A DNA stretch of 37,525 nucleotides from a virus: positions 1 to 37,525 of the IMG/VR virus record IMGVR_UViG_3300025030_000270, one strand, 5' to 3'. Positions 21,195 to 28,231 of this stretch are shown one piece after another. The notes beneath the pieces are model-generated. The model made no database searches. It saw nothing but the letters and a program-made list of their open reading frames with translations, and had not been told where the DNA came from. The stretch's first letter is position 1. Each line of letters opens with the position of its first letter. Position numbers and translations under genes: made by a program.

Positions 21195-22355
21195 ATGACG
21201 AGATTCGAGATATTCAAACCGGGCACCCACACAGCCATGAGCGGCGCCGAGATCTGCTTCACCGAGGCCGACCTCATCGCCAGCGCCGCAGCCTACGACC
21301 CCCGGCTGCACGAGGCGCCCCTGGTCATCGGCCACCCGGCAGACAACGCCCCCGCCTGGGGCTGGACGCAGGCCCTATCTTTTGCCGACTCCCGTCTCAT
21401 GGCCGAAGCAGATCAGATCGATGTTGCCTTCGCCGAGGCGGTCAACGACGGCAAGTACAAGAAGCGCAGCGCCTCGTTTTATCCTCCCGATCACGCCGCC
21501 AATCCCGTCCCCGGGGTTTACTACCTGCGTCACATCGGATTTCTGGGTGCCCAGCCGCCGGCGGTCAAGGGTCTCAAGGACGTTAACTTTGCCGAGGAGG
21601 ATGGCCTCCTCGTCTTTGCTGAAATGGAAGAACAACAAACAAAACAGGAGGCCAAAACAATGGCTGTGAAAGACAGAGCATCATTTTGCGGCGACTGCGG
21701 CGAAAACGTCTGCATCCCCTGCTGTCCGGTCGATGCGATCACCATGACCCCGGAGAAAGGAGCCGTCATCGACGCGGCCAAATGCACCGTCTGCTACAAG
21801 TGCATCGACGCCTGCCGCATGATGTGCGACCCCGTTTACGGCATGCAGGTCGCCAACTACTCCGAGCAGATCAAGGGTCAGCTCACGCAGATCGCCACTC
21901 TCACCGGCGAGCGTGACACCGCCGCCAGGACCCTCACCGACATCCGGACCACCCAGCGCCGGGCAGAGCTCGACGCCTTCTGCGAATCCGAAGAGATGCG
22001 CAGCAAGATCTCCCCGGCCATGAAGCCGGCCGTCATCGGCCTGATGATGAAGCTCGATGGCGCCGAGCCGGTTGAGTTCGGCGAAGGCGACGCCAAGGTG
22101 ATGAAGAGCCCCCTGGAAATCTATCAGGGAGAACTGAAGGCCAGTCCCGACGTGGTCCAGTTCGGCGAGTTTGCCACCAAGAAGAACGCCGGCGGGAAAG
22201 GTGGCCACGGCGGACACGGCAAAGGCACCGCCGACTTCGGCGAGCATGTCGACGAGGACCGCAACAGCCTGCACAACAAGGTCCTGGAGTATCAGGAAGC
22301 AAACCCGGGTAAAACCTACGAGCAAGCCCTCGTCATCGTCCAAAAGCAGGATTAA
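21195..22355 (+). CDS. Phage protease/scaffold (Mu I/Z-type) with internal ferredoxin-like domain
   Basis: The product has 386 aa from ATG 21195 (GACGGAGG site). Residues 1-145 match the Mu gpI-type head protease, with conserved APLVIGHPADNAPAWGW, KYKKRSASFYPP and YLRHIGFLGAQPPAVKGL. Residues 160-215 then show a 2[4Fe-4S] pattern: Cys165-x2-Cys168-x4-Cys173-x3-Cys177-Pro, and Cys197-x2-Cys200-x2-Cys203-x3-Cys207. Between the motifs PVDAITM and a 10-residue loop follow the ferredoxin layout. Residues 220-386 are the helical, acidic scaffold part. I know of no scaffold/protease with a ferredoxin domain. Frame and codon use are continuous, so it is not an assembly artefact on its face. Confidence 0.9.
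   Translation: MTRFEIFKPGTHTAMSGAEICFTEADLIASAAAYDPRLHEAPLVIGHPADNAPAWGWTQALSFADSRLMAEADQIDVAFAEAVNDGKYKKRSASFYPPDHAANPVPGVYYLRHIGFLGAQPPAVKGLKDVNFAEEDGLLVFAEMEEQQTKQEAKTMAVKDRASFCGDCGENVCIPCCPVDAITMTPEKGAVIDAAKCTVCYKCIDACRMMCDPVYGMQVANYSEQIKGQLTQIATLTGERDTAARTLTDIRTTQRRAELDAFCESEEMRSKISPAMKPAVIGLMMKLDGAEPVEFGEGDAKVMKSPLEIYQGELKASPDVVQFGEFATKKNAGGKGGHGGHGKGTADFGEHVDEDRNSLHNKVLEYQEANPGKTYEQALVIVQKQD
21660..22355 (+). CDS. Internally initiated scaffold protein (Z-like) starting with the ferredoxin-like domain
   Basis: A strong CAGGAGG site at 21645-21651 lies 8 bases before an in-frame ATG at 21660 (residue 156 of the full protein). Initiation there gives a 231-aa protein starting MAVKDRASFCGDCG. 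In Mu, gene Z (scaffold) starts inside gene I in the same frame, so the arrangement is expected for this gene. What is new is that the internal product begins exactly at the Cys-rich domain. Expression is inferred from the ribosome site. Confidence 0.75.
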   Translation: MAVKDRASFCGDCGENVCIPCCPVDAITMTPEKGAVIDAAKCTVCYKCIDACRMMCDPVYGMQVANYSEQIKGQLTQIATLTGERDTAARTLTDIRTTQRRAELDAFCESEEMRSKISPAMKPAVIGLMMKLDGAEPVEFGEGDAKVMKSPLEIYQGELKASPDVVQFGEFATKKNAGGKGGHGGHGKGTADFGEHVDEDRNSLHNKVLEYQEANPGKTYEQALVIVQKQD

Positions 22356-22379
22356 ACAGGCATTCAAGGAGGCATCATC

Positions 22380-23315
22380 ATGAGTCGTTTAGCCAATCTG
22401 AGGATCGTAGATCCCATCCTCTCCACCCTCGCCAGGGGATATATTTTCCCCGAGCTCGCCTGCGAAGCGCTGTTCCCCATGGTCCGCGTCGAAAAGGAAG
22501 CCGGCAAGCTCCCCCAGTTCGGCAAGGAAGCGTTCCGCATCTACCAGACCGAGCGGGCTCTGCGCGCCAAGTCCAACCGCATCAACCCCGAGGACTACGG
22601 TGACATCGACGTCGTGCTCACCGAGCACGACCTGGAGTACCCCATCGACTACCGGGAGCGCGACGAAGCCGAAAACGTCCTGCCCCTGGAGCGCTGGGCC
22701 ACCAACGTCGTCACCAAGGCGCTGCGGATCCGCTGCGAGAAGCAGTGCGCCGACCTCGCCCAGAACCCGGCCAACTACGCAGCCGGCAATAAGATCGCCC
22801 TGGCCGGCGGCGACAAGTTCTCCGACAAGGTCAACTCCGATCCTCTTGGCGTCATCGACGACGGCAAGGATGCCATCCGGCAGAAGATCGGCGCCGAACC
22901 TAACACCATGGTCATCGGGTACCAGGTCTGGAAAAAGCTGAAGCGTCACCCGCAGGTCGTCGACCTGATCAAGTTTTCCCAGAAAGGCGTGGTTTCCGTG
23001 GACATCTTCAAGGAAGCCGTGGAAATGAAAAACATCATCATCGGCCGTTCCGCATACGACTCCGAAGTGGCCGGCGCAGGCCTCACCGACGTCTGGGGCA
23101 ACACCATCACCATGGCCTACGTTCCCGAGAAGAGCGCCGATGCGGAGCGCACCGAGTACGAGCCGAGCTACGGCTACACCTTCGGCAAGAAAAACCAGCC
23201 GACAGTCGACACCTACGTCGAGGGCGGCAAGGTCCAGCTCATCCGCAACACCGACATCTTCAAACCGTACATCGTCGGCGCAGAGGGCGGATACCTCATC
23301 TACGACGTCATTTAA
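22380..23315 (+). CDS. Major capsid protein
   Basis: The product has 311 aa from ATG 22380 behind an AAGGAGG site, 24 bp after the protease/scaffold gene. It is the expected place and length for the HK97-fold major head protein of Mu-like phages. The E-loop-type segment (residues 45-80), the TMVIGYQVWKKLKRHP block and the C-terminal YVEGGKVQLIRNTDIFKPYI-like end resemble major capsid proteins of this group. The strong ribosome site suits a highly made protein. Confidence 0.9.
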   Translation: MSRLANLRIVDPILSTLARGYIFPELACEALFPMVRVEKEAGKLPQFGKEAFRIYQTERALRAKSNRINPEDYGDIDVVLTEHDLEYPIDYRERDEAENVLPLERWATNVVTKALRIRCEKQCADLAQNPANYAAGNKIALAGGDKFSDKVNSDPLGVIDDGKDAIRQKIGAEPNTMVIGYQVWKKLKRHPQVVDLIKFSQKGVVSVDIFKEAVEMKNIIIGRSAYDSEVAGAGLTDVWGNTITMAYVPEKSADAERTEYEPSYGYTFGKKNQPTVDTYVEGGKVQLIRNTDIFKPYIVGAEGGYLIYDVI

Positions 23316-23326
23316 AGGAGCGGATC

Positions 23327-23743
23327 ATGGCTGAAAAAAAGATGTACATCGTGACTGAGTCGTTCCGTTATGGCGGCCAGTCCTACCTGCCCGGCGCGGG
23401 CATCGAGCTGTCGGTTGCGGTAGCGGCGGAGTTGGCCGCTTTCCTCCAGGACGCGCCGGGCGGAAAGGCGGTCAACTCCGGAGCGTCCAACCAGCCCGAC
23501 TCTTCAGAGCTCGCCGACCTGAAAGAGCAGCTGGAGCAGTACAAACGCCAGCTCGCTGTCGAGGCGACGGCCAAAGTCGAGGCTCGTACCCTGCTCGACC
23601 AGAAGGAAAAGGAGTTCACCTCCCTCCAGGCCGTCAACACCAAAACCGCCGCCGATCTGGCAGCCGCGAAAGAAAAACTTGCCGCCCTGGGCAAGGAACT
23701 GGGCGCGCTGAAAAAAGCCGCCAACAAAGAAGGAGGTAAATAA
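23327..23743 (+). CDS. Coiled-coil hypothetical head protein
   Basis: The product has 138 aa from ATG 23327 (AAAGGAGC site). Residues 1-45 form a small beta domain (MYIVTESFRYGGQSYLPG); residues 60-138 are a long Lys/Glu/Ala coiled coil. Its place between the capsid and decoration genes suggests a head-associated protein. The family is not recognised. Confidence 0.7.
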   Translation: MAEKKMYIVTESFRYGGQSYLPGAGIELSVAVAAELAAFLQDAPGGKAVNSGASNQPDSSELADLKEQLEQYKRQLAVEATAKVEARTLLDQKEKEFTSLQAVNTKTAADLAAAKEKLAALGKELGALKKAANKEGGK

Positions 23744-23746
23744 CCC

Positions 23747-24082
23747 ATGGGAAAAACCGCACAACCCATAATGGTCACATCCATCACGTCCCTGGCCGCG
23801 TTGACCCGGCTCCGCTTTGTCGGCCTTGACGGCGACGTCGCAGCCGCCGGCGCCAAGGCCCTCGGCGTCGCCGAAGTCGCCGCCGCCCTGGGCGAACAGG
23901 CATCCGTCTCCACGCACGGCATTCTGCTGGTCACAGCCGGCGCCGCAATCGCCGCAGAAGCGGAGGTCGAAGTCGGAGCCAACGGCAAGGCCGTCACCAA
24001 GGACAGCGGCATCAGCAACGGCTACGCCCTCGACGCCGCCCTCGCCGACGGCGACACCATCCGCATCATAAGGGGGATCTGA
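23747..24082 (+). CDS. Capsid decoration/cement protein (DUF2190-like)
   Basis: The product has 111 aa from ATG 23747 behind AAGGAGG. It is an Ala/Gly/Val-rich beta protein: AAGAKALGVAEV-type segment, GILLVTAGAAIAAEAEVEVG, and DALADGDTIRI-like end. These are DUF2190 traits, the family of small cement proteins on Mu-like heads. It directly follows capsid and coiled-coil genes. Confidence 0.82.
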   Translation: MGKTAQPIMVTSITSLAALTRLRFVGLDGDVAAAGAKALGVAEVAAALGEQASVSTHGILLVTAGAAIAAEAEVEVGANGKAVTKDSGISNGYALDAALADGDTIRIIRGI

Positions 24083-24084
24083 CT

Positions 24085-24480
24085 ATGAGGCACTTCTCCA
24101 TCGGCATCGGCCTTTTTCTGGCCGTGATCCTTGTCAGCTCTTTGGCCGTTGCCGCCATGCCCGGCACCAAGCAGGGTGCCGTCATCCAGAACCTGAAGGG
24201 GATTTCACCCGCCCCCGCGGCGTCCAGCTGCACCAGCATCACGGCCACCAAGGGCACCATCGTAACCGTCAACCCTTCCGGCTACACGGCAGTTGAATGG
24301 TCGGCCACCGACGGCACGCCCACGGCGCTCGCCGTCAAGCGGCACCTGAACTCCAACACCGCCTTCATGCCGGGATCATCCGGGACTGTCGTTTTTAACT
24401 CCGGCATCACCTCGGTGCCATTCAAGAAGTACAGCACAGCCACGGCGACCAAAGCGGAAGTCTGCTACGACTTGCAATAA
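24085..24480 (+). CDS. Secreted hypothetical protein within the head operon
   Basis: The product has 131 aa from ATG 24085 (AGGGGGAT upstream). The N-terminus is a clear Sec-type signal peptide: basic MRH, hydrophobic GIGLFLAVILVSSL, and an AVAA cleavage site near residue 24. The mature part is Thr/Ser-rich with two cysteines, likely beta. An exported protein between head genes is unusual; it may be cargo. I recognise no family. Confidence 0.72.
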   Translation: MRHFSIGIGLFLAVILVSSLAVAAMPGTKQGAVIQNLKGISPAPAASSCTSITATKGTIVTVNPSGYTAVEWSATDGTPTALAVKRHLNSNTAFMPGSSGTVVFNSGITSVPFKKYSTATATKAEVCYDLQ

Positions 24481-24500
24481 CCAGGATGCAATAACCAGGA
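24473..24500 (+). repeat. Perfect 14-bp tandem repeat and GC hairpin
   Basis: TGCAATAACCAGGA occurs twice in tandem (24473-24486 and 24487-24500), the first copy holding the TAA stop of the secreted protein gene. A GC-rich hairpin (GACGGCGGGGC/GCCCCCCCGTC, one mismatch) follows at about 24504-24530. It has no T tract. Confidence 0.7.
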
Positions 24501-24542
24501 CACGACGGCGGGGCGCAAGCCCCCCCGTCTACCGAGGGAAAC

Positions 24543-25043
24543 ATGGCCTACTGCACCATCACCGACATAAGAGCCATCGTCAACGAAGACGTGCTGATCC
24601 AGCTGACAGTGGATACCTCCGCTGCCATTACCTGGGCGATGGTGGTCCTGGCTGTAGCCGGTGGCGCCCTTGGCGACCTGGAGGAGGAAGAGGCCGCCGC
24701 CGCTACCGAAGCTGCCGCCTCCTTGCGTGACGCCATCGACAACGCCGACAGCATGATCGACGGCTATGCCGCCAGCCGGTACTTGACGCCGTTCAACCCG
24801 GTGCCCCGGCTGATTCACATCATCTCCATCGACATCGCCATTTACAACCTTTACAGCCGCCGGGAGAACGTCCCGGAGATCCGCGAGAAACGCTACAAGG
24901 ACGCCGTCAAGCTGCTGGACCGCTTGGCCGACGGCAAGCTGACCATCGGCGAAGTGGACAAGCCGGTCGTAGACTCGTCCGCCGTCATCAAGTCAATCAC
25001 CCGGCCCAAGCTGTTCGGCAAAGACACCCTGGACAATTACTGA
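24543..25043 (+). CDS. gp36-like protein (DUF1320)
   Basis: The product has 166 aa from ATG 24543 (GAGGGAAAC upstream). The DUF1320 core is split: MAYCTITDIRAIVNEDVLIQL at the start, and DNADSMIDGYAASRY, YNLYSRRENVPEIREKRY from residue 66 on. Between them residues 30-60 form an Ala/Glu-rich stretch with four Glu in a row (EEEEAAAATEAAAS). DUF1320 proteins act in head-tail joining. Confidence 0.88.
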   Translation: MAYCTITDIRAIVNEDVLIQLTVDTSAAITWAMVVLAVAGGALGDLEEEEAAAATEAAASLRDAIDNADSMIDGYAASRYLTPFNPVPRLIHIISIDIAIYNLYSRRENVPEIREKRYKDAVKLLDRLADGKLTIGEVDKPVVDSSAVIKSITRPKLFGKDTLDNY

Positions 25044-25594
25044 TGAGCGAGCTGACATCCATCACAAGCCCAACCGATATTGAAAGGGCAATAGAGACCT
25101 ATCTGGTGAGCCGTATCGAGGCGATCAGGAAGACGGCCATCCAGCGCAACATGCGCTACATCTTCAACAATCCGGCCATCACCGTGGCCATACTGAAAGC
25201 GAAGTCTAGAGAGGTCGGGCGCCGGTCCTTTCGCTTTGATCCGATAATCGACGTGATGGTCACTTTTTATAACGCCAAAAGCGAGGAAGACCGCCGCGAG
25301 GCGATCAACCCTTTGGTGATAGCCATTATCCGCGCGCTCACCCGCAAGAAGCTCGGTCTGGACATCGACGAGCTGAAGCCGACCGGCTTTCGCGAAGTGA
25401 CCGAAGAAGAAGATTACAAGGAAAACAAGATCGTCTACCTTCTGGAGTTCACTACTCACTTCTTCCTCCAGGGTGATGAGGATGAGATAGTCGACGACCT
25501 GCTCACCGTCGGCCTCTCCTATCTCCTCAAGCCCGGCGACGCCGTAGTCGATGCCACCGACACCATAGACCTGCCGGATCTGCCGAAGGGGTAG
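25043..25594 (+). CDS. gp37-like protein (DUF1834)
   Basis: The product has 183 aa from ATG 25043, overlapping the previous stop. Its place after DUF1320 and before DUF2635/sheath, and its pattern (IERAIETYLVSRIEAI, later KIVYLLEFTTHFFLQ), fit the DUF1834/Mu gp37 family of tail completion proteins. Function is not known in detail. Confidence 0.82.
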   Translation: MSELTSITSPTDIERAIETYLVSRIEAIRKTAIQRNMRYIFNNPAITVAILKAKSREVGRRSFRFDPIIDVMVTFYNAKSEEDRREAINPLVIAIIRALTRKKLGLDIDELKPTGFREVTEEEDYKENKIVYLLEFTTHFFLQGDEDEIVDDLLTVGLSYLLKPGDAVVDATDTIDLPDLPKG

Positions 25595-25770
25595 GGCATC
25601 CTACCCCCGCGCCGGCCACCGCTTAACCTGCCGCATCCCCTTTCCGCACCCCCCATGTAATTCCAGAAACCCTTCAAAATACATAACATCCCCCCTATTG
25701 TATGATGCCTCATCGCATCGCGCGACGAGGCACTTGACGCCTCGCTTGCCCGTACCGCAAGGAGGTTTTA
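25595..25770 (+). other. Non-coding gap between head and tail genes
   Basis: These 176 bp hold no supported gene. A hairpin TGCCTCATCG/CGACGAGGCA (one A-C mismatch, near 25706-25732) lies about 40 bp before the next start, and the first 90 bases are C-rich. A tail-operon promoter may lie here; no good -35/-10 pair is seen. Confidence 0.45.
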
Positions 25771-25947
25771 ATGCTAGTCCTATCCGCACCAGGCACCCGC
25801 ACCCCGATGGAGACCAACCCGAGGGAGTACGTCACCGATACGGAACCGTTCGACGTTCCGGACACGACTTATTACCGGCGTTTGCTGGACGACGGCTCTC
25901 TGGTCCTCGCCAAGCTCGGCAAACAGAAAAAAGGAGGTGACCAGTAA
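25771..25947 (+). CDS. DUF2635 protein (Mu gp38-like)
   Basis: This 58-aa frame starts at ATG 25771 with GCAAGGAGG upstream. The FDVPDTTYYRRLLDDGSLV block is the DUF2635 signature, a small tail gene that precedes the sheath in Mu-like phages. Its stop overlaps the sheath start (TAATG). Confidence 0.85.
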   Translation: MLVLSAPGTRTPMETNPREYVTDTEPFDVPDTTYYRRLLDDGSLVLAKLGKQKKGGDQ

Positions 25948-27368
25948 TGGCATCGAAAAACATCAGCTTCGACGCGATCCCCAGCAGCATCCGGAAGCCG
26001 GGCAAGTACTTCGAGTTCAACACGAAACTCGCTGTCCGGACACTCCCCGCCAACCTGCAGAAGATGCTGATCATCTGCCAGCGGCTGGCGGCCGGCACCG
26101 TCGCCGCCCTGGTGCCGACCAACGTTTTCAGCGACGCCGAGGCCTCGACCTACTTTGGCAACGGCTCCAACGCGCACCTCATGTGCCGCGCGGCCATCAA
26201 GGCCAACCCCTACCTGCAGCTGAGCGTTTGCGCCCTGGACGACATGGAAGCAGGCGCGGCCGCCGGCGGGAGCATCACCATCACCGGCCCGGCCACCGGC
26301 CCCGGCGTGCTGCGCCTCTTCGTCGGCAGCCGCCGCATCGAGATCGCCATCGCTACCGCCGCCACGGCGGAAGTCATCGCCGCAGCCCTCAATGCCGAGA
26401 TCGGCAAGCTCGGCGACCTCCCGGTGACCGCGACCGTGCTGGCTGGCGTCATCACCCTGACCGCCAGGCACAAGGGAACCATCGGCAACCTGGTCGACCT
26501 GACCACGGAAGTAACCGCCGCCGGCGTCGCCTCCGCAGTTGTCGCCATGGCCAACGGCGCCACCGATCCGGACACGGCCACCGCCTACGCCAAGGTCTTT
26601 GCCGAGCAGTACCACATCATCGCCATCCCCTACATCGACGCCACCGCGATCGGCGCGCTCAAGACGCATCTCGACAGCGTCTCCGGCCCCATGGAGCAGC
26701 GCCCCGGCATCGGCATTTACGCCCTCGACTCCGCCCTGGGCACCGTCACCACCCTGGCGCCAACCATCAACGGCGGGCGTCTCAGCAACGGCTATCTGCG
26801 CGGCACGAAAAGCCCCAGCTACGAGGTGGCAGCTGCCTACGCAGCCGAGGTTGCCTTCGAGGAGGACCCCGCGATGCCGCTCAACACTCTGCCGTTGATC
26901 GGCATTGCGGCACCGGACATCACCCAGCGCCTGTCCCGTACCGAGCAGGAAAGCTGCCTGGCAAACGGCGTCACCCCCTTCGAGGTAGGCCCCGGCGAAG
27001 TGGTGCAGATCGTTCGTGCGATTACGACCTACACCAAAGATGCCAACGGCATCGACGACATCAGCCTGCTCGATCTCACGACCATCCGCACGCTGGACTA
27101 TGTGCGCAAGGCATGCCGCGAGCGTATCGCCCTGCGCTTCCCGAGAGCGAAGCTTTCCAGCAAGACGCCTGCCCGGGTAAGGTCCGAGTTGATTGACGTG
27201 CTCTTGAAGCTGGAAGAGCTGGAGATCGTCGAGGAGGTCACCGCCAATCTGCCCGGCCTGATCGTCGAGCGCGACCTCCAAGACCCGAACCGTCTGAATG
27301 CCAAGATCCCGGCCGACATCGTCAACGGCCTCCATGTCTTCGCCGGCCGCATTGATCTGCTGCTTTAA
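25947..27368 (+). CDS. Tail sheath protein (gpL-like)
   Basis: The product has 473 aa from ATG 25947 behind AAAGGAGGTGA. It has the contractile sheath layout: N-terminal domain, an inserted Ala/Gly-rich beta domain (about residues 105-205), a subtilisin-like domain (AEQYHIIAIPYID, GIGIYALDS) and a C-terminal domain (RTLDYVRKACRERI). It polymerises round the tube and contracts on infection, so the virion is a myovirus. Confidence 0.94.
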   Translation: MASKNISFDAIPSSIRKPGKYFEFNTKLAVRTLPANLQKMLIICQRLAAGTVAALVPTNVFSDAEASTYFGNGSNAHLMCRAAIKANPYLQLSVCALDDMEAGAAAGGSITITGPATGPGVLRLFVGSRRIEIAIATAATAEVIAAALNAEIGKLGDLPVTATVLAGVITLTARHKGTIGNLVDLTTEVTAAGVASAVVAMANGATDPDTATAYAKVFAEQYHIIAIPYIDATAIGALKTHLDSVSGPMEQRPGIGIYALDSALGTVTTLAPTINGGRLSNGYLRGTKSPSYEVAAAYAAEVAFEEDPAMPLNTLPLIGIAAPDITQRLSRTEQESCLANGVTPFEVGPGEVVQIVRAITTYTKDANGIDDISLLDLTTIRTLDYVRKACRERIALRFPRAKLSSKTPARVRSELIDVLLKLEELEIVEEVTANLPGLIVERDLQDPNRLNAKIPADIVNGLHVFAGRIDLLL

Positions 27369-27393
27369 TCAACATTAAACGGAGGTTTAACCG

Positions 27394-27753
27394 ATGGACA
27401 AATACGTTTCCACCGTCGCCCTGATCATCAACGGCCAGGAGATAACCGACTTCAAGTCGGTGGAAGAAAAGGCCCGCACTCCGCGCAAGCAGGTCAACCT
27501 GATGAAGAAAACCGGCGTCATGAACGCCACCCAGCGCTACGGTGTCGGCCTGGACTACGTCGTGCCGGCAGACAGGCCGGAGTTCGACTTCGAAGGGCTT
27601 GAGGATGCCACCCTGGTCATCGATTACGAGAACGGGAGCCGGGTCACCTACACCGGCGTGGCCACCCTCGACATCGGCGCCACCAAGTTTGACGGCGACA
27701 ACGAAACCATCCGTACCATCGACCTCGTCGCCGGAAAGCGGATACAGGAGTAA
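27394..27753 (+). CDS. Tail tube protein (gpM-like)
   Basis: The product has 119 aa from ATG 27394 (ACGGAGG site), following the sheath. It matches the Mu gpM-type tail tube: length, beta-rich pattern, QVNLMKKTGVMNATQRYG and the DFEGLEDATLVIDY and TYTGVATLDIG strands. Confidence 0.92.
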   Translation: MDKYVSTVALIINGQEITDFKSVEEKARTPRKQVNLMKKTGVMNATQRYGVGLDYVVPADRPEFDFEGLEDATLVIDYENGSRVTYTGVATLDIGATKFDGDNETIRTIDLVAGKRIQE

Positions 27754-27756
27754 GAC

Positions 27757-28122
27757 ATGCAGATCACCGGAACTTTTCCTAACGGAGTCACCACAGCCGA
27801 AGGCGATATCTGCAAGGATTTCATCCTGCAGGAACGCACCTTCAGGAACACCCTGGAACTGGCCAATGATTCGGCCATCAATAAGGACCTGCTGAAAGAT
27901 CCCGCCTACTACGACGCTTGCATCATCTCCAAGCGCCTGAAAGTCTCCGGCATCGAGTACCTGTCTCCGGAAGTGGTTCTGGACCTGGATGGCGCCGATG
28001 GCGACACCCTTGCCGATGCGATTATGGATCTGGACAAGCGGAGGTCCGATTTTCGAAGCGCGCAACAAGCCGCACAGAAAGCACCTGATAGCCCTCCTGA
28101 AGCTGGGAGTCCCCTGGACTGA
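27757..28122 (+). CDS. Tail assembly chaperone, short form (gp41-like)
   Basis: The product has 121 aa from ATG 27757 (ACAGGAG site), between tube and tape-measure genes, where Mu has 41/42. Its N-terminal domain (residues 1-98) includes TFRNTLELAND and ACIISKRLKVSGIEYL; the last 23 residues after the likely shift site are low in complexity. It guides tape-measure folding. The longer product is given separately. Confidence 0.85.
   Translation: MQITGTFPNGVTTAEGDICKDFILQERTFRNTLELANDSAINKDLLKDPAYYDACIISKRLKVSGIEYLSPEVVLDLDGADGDTLADAIMDLDKRRSDFRSAQQAAQKAPDSPPEAGSPLD
28038..28056 (+). promoter_or_regulatory. Candidate programmed frameshift site
   Basis: In the chaperone frame the codons are AAG CGG AGG TCC GAT TTT CGA. 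The Phe tRNA on TTT (28051-28053) could slip +1 to TTC, and an SD-like GCGGAGG (28039-28045) lies 5 bases upstream, as in prfB. The needed frame change (+1 or -2) equals that known for Mu 41/42. The exact slip site is inferred. Confidence 0.55.
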
Positions 28123-28231
28123 GGCGCTCGACATGCCCCTGGCGGAGGGAGACAGCCTGCTCCTGAACTATCAACAGATCGTTGACCCGCAGCCGCAGAA
28201 ACAGAAGGTGAGGAAGAAGACCAATGGCTGA
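28054..28231 (+). CDS. C-terminal extension of the tail chaperone (gp42-like, by frameshift)
   Basis: After the shift, frame 2 reads EARNKPHRKHLIALLKLGV, PWTEALDMPLAEGD and a Pro/Gln/Lys-rich end, stopping at 28231. This resembles the second domain of such chaperones (helix, Met-Pro-Leu turn). No own start with a ribosome site is seen. Joined to residues 1-99 it gives about 157 aa. It overlaps the tape-measure start by 8 bases. Confidence 0.7.

Noticed and set aside
21195-22355. Ferredoxin motif as a sequencing or assembly artefact
   Set aside because: The reading frame and GC-rich codon use are continuous from protease through Cys region to scaffold, and an internal ribosome site lies at the boundary. 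It is kept as a real feature pending comparison.
25872-27335. Long minus-strand frame of 487 codons opposite the sheath gene
   Set aside because: GC-rich codon bias makes long antisense frames. The plus strand encodes a clear sheath protein with a good ribosome site, and the antisense product matches no family.
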